A stretch of DNA of 64,000 nucleotides, taken from positions 2,232,001 to 2,296,000 of the forward strand of contig NZ_CP084463.1 of assembly GCF_020405185.1 (NCBI RefSeq), read 5' to 3'. Made by a program: the position numbers and the translations under genes. The notes beneath the pieces are model-generated. The model was not told the origin of the DNA. It made no database searches and saw only the letters and a list, made by a program, of their open reading frames with translations. This DNA comes from Halomicrobium salinisoli. Lineage in GTDB: Archaea; Halobacteriota; Halobacteria; Halobacteriales; Haloarculaceae. Shown piece by piece: positions 60,243 to 64,000 of this stretch. Position 1 is the stretch's first letter; every line of letters begins with the position of its first letter.

Positions 60243-60594
60243 CGCTGTCCGCTACTCGCTCACTCGATCAACCGGTACTGTCACCGCCGTCAAGCCGGCC
60301 TTGAACAGCAAAATCTAACCGTTTCGCGACGAGTGGTCCCATCGCGGCCCGGGTGTGGCCCTGCCCGGCCAGTGGGCCGCTGAAAACGAGGGTAATACTG
60401 GTCTCGCAAGGGACCGGGGCCTGTAGAGATCCACAGGCCCCTCAGGACACCCACTTCTGAGCGAGATAACACCCATCAAGGCTGTCTTGAGGTTGCCAAG
60501 CACCGATTGATTACAGCCTGTTTTCCAAGCACTAATCGAAGTGTTCCAAACAGTATGCCGGTTTTAATACCAGATAGAGACGGGTTACGAGCGG
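60243..60594. other. Gene-free region after the integrase, with a candidate att core and a strong hairpin
   Basis: 352 bases. 60335-60343 (GGTCCCATC) equals the last bases of tRNA-Pro plus two flanking bases (41948-41956), a possible attR core. A 9-bp perfect hairpin with 8-base loop (GGGGCCTGT/ACAGGCCCC) is at 60416-60441, preceded by an imperfect GGTC/GACC stem. From 60500 the region becomes AT-rich, and TTTTAAT at 60562-60568 is the TATA box of the pilin gene. The open frames here have no coding character. Confidence 0.45.
60416..60441. repeat. 9-bp perfect hairpin downstream of the integrase
   Basis: GGGGCCTGT (60416-60424) pairs with ACAGGCCCC (60433-60441). It is about 175 bases after the integrase stop and 150 before the pilin start. 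It could be a transcript-end hairpin, an integrase arm site or part of a small RNA. Confidence 0.5.
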
Positions 60595-61095
60595 ATGTTC
60601 ATCAAAGACCTACTCGAGCGGGACGATGCGGTGTCGCCGGTGATCGGCGTCATCCTGATGGTCGCCATCACGGTGATCCTCGCGGCCGTCATCGCCTCGT
60701 TCGTGCTGAACCTCGGGGACCAGGCACAGCAGCAGACGCCGACGGCGAGCTTCGACTTCGAGTACGACAACGAATCCAGTGGAGTGGATAAACTCACAAT
60801 CACGCATGCATCGGGAGATACGATTGACGGGGCCAATCTAAATGCCACAGTCAGTGGCGGTTACGGTGATGATGGTTCAAATACCGGCTCTATAGAAGTG
60901 GATGATAGTCTATTCAATGGAGAAATAACCGCAGGAAGCTCTTCACAACTAAATGGCAGTTCTGTGATCGTTAGCGGCCACAACGATGCAGGTACTGTCC
61001 TTAACCTGAACAATGCAACTGTTCGGATCATTTACACAGCTGAGTCGGGCGGAAGCTCCTCAACAATCACCACCTGGGAAGGCCCCAACGCGTAG
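60595..61095 (+). CDS. Type IV pilin (class III signal)
   Basis: A 166-residue pilin. The N-terminus LLERDDAVSPVIGVILMVAIT with the helix VILAAVIASFVL is the standard haloarchaeal PilA signature; the prepilin peptidase would cut before the hydrophobic helix. The remainder is a small beta-rich head with N-x-S/T sites (ATVSGGYGDDGSNTG). From about codon 55 on the gene is distinctly AT-richer, with AAT, AAA and TTA-type codons rare in its neighbours, so the head domain looks acquired from another source. A TTTTAAT box lies about 28 bases before the start. It may alter host surface adhesion as an accessory gene. Confidence 0.85.
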   Translation: MFIKDLLERDDAVSPVIGVILMVAITVILAAVIASFVLNLGDQAQQQTPTASFDFEYDNESSGVDKLTITHASGDTIDGANLNATVSGGYGDDGSNTGSIEVDDSLFNGEITAGSSSQLNGSSVIVSGHNDAGTVLNLNNATVRIIYTAESGGSSSTITTWEGPNA

Positions 61096-61281
61096 TAACG
61101 CACGCGTTTAACCCCCTTCGACCCCCTCACACTTTCTATCGAGACCACACTTCCGAGTAGTCGGTAGACCGTCCCTGCTTCCGATATTTCAACATCTCCC
61201 TCTCTTAGTTGCCAGTTTCACTTTCACTATGCGTACGTGACTTGCCATTTTTACAGTGGGTCTCCTCGGCTCGGCGTGCCC

Positions 61282-61542
61282 ATGCCACCTACCCGAGAGA
61301 TCGACCTCGAGGACGAGTACGACCGCTGGCGCTACACCTGCCCGAACGGGCATCACGACTGGGAACCGACGAACCACCACTTCTACTGTGCGACGTGCGC
61401 CCGTGCAGAAGGCGTCGCCGGCGAGTTCCACGAGCTGCGTGACCGGAAAACAGGTCGTCTGTACGAGCGCGACGAGGTCCGGCTCCTCACCGCTGCCGGC
61501 CCCTTCGACCGCGACCTCGACCGGCGGGGTGAGAGCGCGTGA
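61282..61542 (+). CDS. Zinc-ribbon protein of the element (86 aa)
   Basis: Starts MPPTREIDLEDEYDRWRYTCP. The ligand set CPNGHHDWEP and YCATCARAEG (Cys, His, Cys, Cys) makes a zinc ribbon; FHELRDRKTGRLYERDEVR follows. This layout is common among small halovirus proteins. ATTTTTAC lies about 30 bases before the ATG, favouring a leaderless start here over the longer open frame. Function unknown. Confidence 0.68.
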   Translation: MPPTREIDLEDEYDRWRYTCPNGHHDWEPTNHHFYCATCARAEGVAGEFHELRDRKTGRLYERDEVRLLTAAGPFDRDLDRRGESA

Positions 61543-61553
61543 TCTGTGTGAAG

Positions 61554-61844
61554 TTACCCGTCGGGTTCGGGATCGTCGCGCAGGTCAGCGTCACCAGCGA
61601 GGTACTCCTCGCCACGGTCGGTGACTCTGTACCAGGGTCCGCTCTCATCGACGATTTCGAGCAGACCTGCTTCCTCAAGCTTGGGAAGGCGACGTTTGAT
61701 GGTGGAGTACGAGATGTCGAAGCCTTCGGCTCGGAGATTAATCTCCAACCCGCGCTTGTTCAGCGCGACGTTGTTCTCTGCCAGAAACTCCAGAATGACG
61801 TCGTCTCGCCCAGTCATCCATGGAGCCCTATATCTACGAGCCAC
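61554..61844 (-). CDS. Winged-helix repressor-like protein (phiH-repressor type, 96 aa)
   Basis: A small winged helix-turn-helix protein: YRAPWMTGRDDVILEFLAEN, then FDISYSTIKRRLPKLEEAGLLE and a wing WYRVTDRGEEYLAG. The WMT-x-x-DD-x-I-LEFL start and LEEAGL-DRG end are typical of the phiH1-type repressors of haloviruses. The GTG at 61844 lies 22-31 bases after an AATTATTATG box; an ATG at 61817 is the alternative. Its promoter region holds CCAAGA/TCTTGG elements that may be its operators. It probably maintains lysogeny or controls the rightward genes. Confidence 0.8.
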   Translation of the reverse strand: MARRYRAPWMTGRDDVILEFLAENNVALNKRGLEINLRAEGFDISYSTIKRRLPKLEEAGLLEIVDESGPWYRVTDRGEEYLAGDADLRDDPEPDG

Positions 61845-62066
61845 ATCCAGAGGCCGGTTCGAGGCATAATAATTGGATCAGTCTTGGCACAGCATGAATA
61901 TTTTCCTTCCATCCAAGACCAAAATACTGGGCAAGATTTATACACTTTGACCATAATCTTGGTCACACCGACCGACGCGGTGCTCCTCGGGACGTCGCCC
62001 TCTGGAAAATGGGGTCGCGGCGACCGTGGAACCAGCACGGGCACCGCGTTGGTCGGGAGTCCGACG
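61845..62066. promoter_or_regulatory. Divergent control region with TCTTGG/CCAAGA elements
   Basis: 222 bases between the repressor-like gene and the plus-strand gene at 62067, AT-rich up to 61965. GTCTTGG at 61879-61885, CCAAGACC at 61914-61921 and ATCTTGGTC at 61956-61964 are three copies of one motif in alternating orientation. A leftward TATA-like box (AATTATTATG on the minus strand, 61866-61875) serves the repressor gene, and TTTATAC at 61937-61943 would serve rightward transcription. This resembles a phage lysis-lysogeny switch. Confidence 0.5.
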
Positions 62067-63113
62067 ATGCAAGATAGCGACCTCGGGGGACTTGAACCCC
62101 CACGACCGGACGCGAATCGACCGACGACCACCGGCGCGACCTGCCCCGCATGCGGGTCCCCGATCGACGGGATCGCGACCGACGGACCCGCGGGCTGCAC
62201 TGCCAAACCCTGCGGGCACGGCGTCGCCGGCTCGACGACCGACGATCTCCTGACCATGACCACCGACACGAACCCCGACAGCACCGACTCCGAGCATCAA
62301 CTGATCACCGACGGCGGCCACCCGGCCGACCGGACGGAGCGCTGGCTGGCGATGGGCCGCCCCGAGCCCGTCGCTGCCGAGCGCGTCGACGGCGGCGACT
62401 GCTCCTACGATGACTGCGACGCAGAGGCCGACTACCGCGTCAAGTTCGTCCAGCAGGACGGCGACGACGTCGCGACGACGCTCATGTGCGAAGACTGCTC
62501 GCGGAGCAACGCCATCCACGTCCAGGGGAACGAACTCCTCGATCAGCCGATGGACGCCGGCGACGAGGAGATCGTGACCGACGGCGGCGTGCGTGCCCCT
62601 GAGATTCTCGACGTCGTTCCGGCGCCGGACGGCTTGGAGTGCCAGCTCTACGGCCGAGGCGAAGAACCGGTGCGGTGTGACGAAGACGCGGACTACCTCT
62701 TCGTCTTCGACGCCCTCCTCGGTGAGGAGACGTCCCGACGGAACGCTCTCGCCTGTGACGGCTGCTTTACGCCGCCCGAGCAGTTCCAGCCGGAACCCGT
62801 GACCGACGGCGGCCAGATCCGGGAGTTCGTCGCCGACGGCGAACGTCCGGCCGTTTCCTACGGCCCGTCGCACCCGAGCCAGCCCGGCGAGTGGGTGCTC
62901 GCGGTCACGACCGAGGACGGCCGCGTCGAGATCAATCTCGACGAGGAGGCGATGTACGACCTCTGGACGGAGGTCCGCGGCGTCCCGTGGCCCCATCCTG
63001 ACGACCGGACGGAGCAGGATCGTCTAGTCCGGCAGGTGCTCCACTTCGCGAACGGCGCCGACGAGGAGATGCTCCACGACGCGATCGAGGCGCTGGGTGG
63101 TCGCCATGAGTGA
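62067..63113 (+). CDS. Multi-zinc-finger protein of the element (348 aa)
   Basis: Acidic soluble protein with several Cys clusters: CPACGSPIDG with CTAKPCGH near residue 40, CSYDDCDAEADYRVKF with LMCEDCSRSNAIH, and a second similar unit (RCDEDADYLFVFD with LACDGCFTPP). The unit 'C-x-D-x-A-D-Y ... C-x-x-C' occurs twice, so the middle is an internal duplication. ITDGG-type linkers occur between domains. I start at 62067 because the first zinc motif lies before the ATG at 62256, which would remove it; the latter remains possible. The C-terminus (EEMLHDAIEALGG) is helical. Its stop overlaps the next gene. Function unknown. Confidence 0.6.
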   Translation: MQDSDLGGLEPPRPDANRPTTTGATCPACGSPIDGIATDGPAGCTAKPCGHGVAGSTTDDLLTMTTDTNPDSTDSEHQLITDGGHPADRTERWLAMGRPEPVAAERVDGGDCSYDDCDAEADYRVKFVQQDGDDVATTLMCEDCSRSNAIHVQGNELLDQPMDAGDEEIVTDGGVRAPEILDVVPAPDGLECQLYGRGEEPVRCDEDADYLFVFDALLGEETSRRNALACDGCFTPPEQFQPEPVTDGGQIREFVADGERPAVSYGPSHPSQPGEWVLAVTTEDGRVEINLDEEAMYDLWTEVRGVPWPHPDDRTEQDRLVRQVLHFANGADEEMLHDAIEALGGRHE

Positions 63114-63225
63114 GTCGGCTTCCGAGCGCGCGCTGCGGCGGCTCGCGCTCGCTTTCGCGGGCGGTCTGATCACCGGGACCGTCCTCGGTTCGGCCGTCGG
63201 CGTTACGCTCGGGGTGGTAGCATGA
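63106..63225 (+). CDS. Single-helix membrane micro-protein (39 aa)
   Basis: MSESASERALRRLALAFAGG, then a Gly/Val/Leu-rich membrane helix (LITGTVLGSAVGVTLGVVA). It overlaps the upstream gene by eight bases and the downstream ATG by four (ATGA), so it is embedded in a coupled operon, which is good evidence that it is translated. Function unknown. Confidence 0.6.
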   Translation: MSESASERALRRLALAFAGGLITGTVLGSAVGVTLGVVA

Positions 63226-63746
63226 CCCCGGACGTCGCCCAGCCGGGTGACGACGTCCCGTCCCTCGAGGACCACCGCGAGCAGCTCCGCGGGATCGCCG
63301 AGCGTGCCGAGCAGGCTGCCGTTGTCGGTCCGGTGGCTACCGACGGTGGTCAGAAGATCGAACAGACCGCTGACGGACCTCACGAGTGCCCGTTCGACGA
63401 GGACTACCACTGGTGGTTCAAGGACGGCGACGTCTACGTGGACGGCCACCACATCGTCCCGCGGTGCGACTGCGGGTCTCCGATGGGTTCTCCCCACAAG
63501 GAGGGCGAGGCGCTCGTCGTTCACTGCGAGGCGGACGATTGCGACGGCGAACTGACGCTCATGGTCGAGAACGTCCCGCTCGCGAGGATGTACGTCCACT
63601 GTCGCTGCGGGACGCAGCTGGACGGCGAGGCCACCGATGACGGTGTGGCGACCTTCCGGTGCGACGGCGACAGCCCGTACTTCGCTCACGAGCCGCGCGA
63701 GTACTCGATCGAGTCGGAGACGCTCGCTGCTGGAGGTGAGGCGTAG
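63222..63746 (+). CDS. Zinc-ribbon protein upstream of the second integrase (174 aa)
   Basis: Starts MTPDVAQPGDDVPSLEDHR. Contains HECPFDEDYHWWF, CDCGSPMGSPHKEG with VHCEADDCDGEL, and MYVHCRCGTQLDG with a last FRCDGDS. These Cys pairs form at least two zinc ribbons. Acidic, soluble. Its stop is followed one base later by the GTG of the integrase gene, so it is co-expressed with the integrase and could be a recombination directionality or accessory factor (inference). Confidence 0.62.
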   Translation: MTPDVAQPGDDVPSLEDHREQLRGIAERAEQAAVVGPVATDGGQKIEQTADGPHECPFDEDYHWWFKDGDVYVDGHHIVPRCDCGSPMGSPHKEGEALVVHCEADDCDGELTLMVENVPLARMYVHCRCGTQLDGEATDDGVATFRCDGDSPYFAHEPREYSIESETLAAGGEA

Positions 63747-63747
63747 C

Positions 63748-64000
63748 GTGCCGGGACCCGGAGACCTCTCGCCACGCGAGGCGAAAGAGCGGTTCCTGGA
63801 CCGTCGGAGAACGGAGTCCTCAGAGAAGACCGTCCAGAGCTACCACTACCGGCTGAAGCGATTCGTCGAGTGGGCCGAGGACGAAGGAATCGAGTCAGTC
63901 CGCGAACTGTCGGGGTGGCTCCTCGACGAATTCGAGACCTACCGCCGCGGCGAGGGAATCGCCTCGACGACACTGAACGGCGAGATGCAGACCGTCTCGG
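63748..64000 (+). CDS. Tyrosine recombinase, N-terminal part (cut by window edge)
   Basis: GTG start. The 84 codons seen read VPGPGDLSPREAKERFLDRRR, then SSEKTVQSYHYRLKRFVEWAED and LLDEFETYRRGEGIASTTLNG. This is the SAM-like core-binding domain of XerC/D-type integrases (T-x-x-SY-x-x-x-L-x-x-F motif, then the second helix pair with STTLN). The catalytic half lies beyond 64,000. It differs from the 59637 integrase in having this N-terminal domain, so the two are not recent copies. Confidence 0.85.
   Translation, partial: MPGPGDLSPREAKERFLDRRRTESSEKTVQSYHYRLKRFVEWAEDEGIESVRELSGWLLDEFETYRRGEGIASTTLNGEMQTVS

Larger units (their letters stand above)
41955..64000. mobile_element. Integrated element(s) downstream of tRNA-Pro, right end not in window
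   Basis: From the tRNA 3' end to the window edge nearly all genes are of mobile-element type: zinc-finger proteins, a solitary methyltransferase, a large winged-helix protein, a spike-like exported protein, many small membrane proteins, a P-loop ATPase, AbrB and repressor-like regulators and two tyrosine integrases (59637 and 63748). Genes overlap by 1-11 bases as in viruses. A 9-base match to the tRNA end (GGTCCCATC) lies at 60335-60343, 93 bases after the first integrase, so a first element of about 18.4 kb may end there and a second begin. No longer attR copy is visible. There is no polymerase, terminase or tail gene. Confidence 0.8.

Noticed and set aside
60290..60503. Minus-strand open frames of about 60 codons covering the hairpin region
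   Set aside because: They cross the perfect hairpin, have no promoter or ribosome-binding site, and their translation is Arg/Gly/Pro-rich as in other shadow frames.
62083..62125. A tRNA T-arm-like sequence on the minus strand (GGGGG, TTCAAGT, CCCCC followed by GAGGTCGC)
   Set aside because: No matching 5' acceptor strand, D arm or anticodon stem is found in the next 90 bases, the discriminator would be C, and the same DNA reads as the N-terminus of the 62067 protein just before a zinc ribbon. Most likely chance, though a degraded tRNA fragment cannot be excluded.

Overview
The window is chromosomal DNA of an extremely halophilic archaeon (class Halobacteria). This rests on the very high GC content, acidic proteins with few Lys residues, Tat-dependent lipoproteins carrying twin-Arg and lipobox motifs, a PGF-type archaeosortase tail, a class III (SPVIG) pilin, archaeal RfcL, an archaeal-type adk/EMC3/cmk/truB cluster, and many genes with a TATA box 25-32 bases before the start codon (leaderless transcription). 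A genus cannot be fixed from this alone.

Host part (1 to about 41,950). 1-9,490 is a mixed set: the end of an AI-2E-type transporter, a short-chain dehydrogenase, a two-gene operon of a Dyp-peroxidase-like Tat lipoprotein and an FG-GAP/UnbV lipoprotein, a HEAT-repeat protein, a GH2 beta-mannosidase and an orphan solute-binding lipoprotein. 9,621-15,691 is a five-gene minus-strand oligopeptide/dipeptide ABC operon (binding protein, two permeases, two ATPases). 16,072-20,992 holds small proteins, an RNase HI, the malic enzyme MaeB and a half-size heme A synthase. 21,288-28,300 holds a 1,912-residue exported repeat protein and an archaeosortase-anchored surface protein. 28,370-41,804 carries housekeeping genes: rfcL, a BrkB-type membrane protein, an HTH regulator, HMG-CoA synthase, a pilin-like Ig-domain surface protein, adk, EMC3/DUF106, cmk and truB, ending at tRNA-Pro(GGG).

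Integrated part (about 41,950 to beyond 64,000). Everything after the tRNA looks like one or two integrated elements. A plus-strand module (42,016-46,163) carries zinc-finger proteins, a solitary DPPF-motif methyltransferase, a PD-(D/E)xK-like protein and a large winged-helix protein that may act in replication. Facing it is a tightly overlapping minus-strand operon (58,700 down to 46,448): a small membrane protein, a spike-like exported protein with a C-terminal anchor, about seven small membrane proteins, a 563-residue membrane protein, a P-loop ATPase, a 909-residue membrane-anchored beta-propeller and small zinc/HhH proteins. This reads as the structural or envelope module of an unrecognised membrane virus, vesicle-forming plasmid or surface-translocation machine. 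An AbrB-type regulator, a short tyrosine integrase, a type IV pilin, a phage-repressor-like winged-helix protein, zinc-ribbon proteins and a second tyrosine integrase (cut by the window edge) follow.

The most unusual host observation is a repeat found downstream of maeB and of HMG-CoA synthase. In both places the last 13-17 codons of the neighbouring gene are present again beyond a palindromic, T-run-rich repeat. All ten differences between the gene ends and the displaced copies are synonymous third-position changes.
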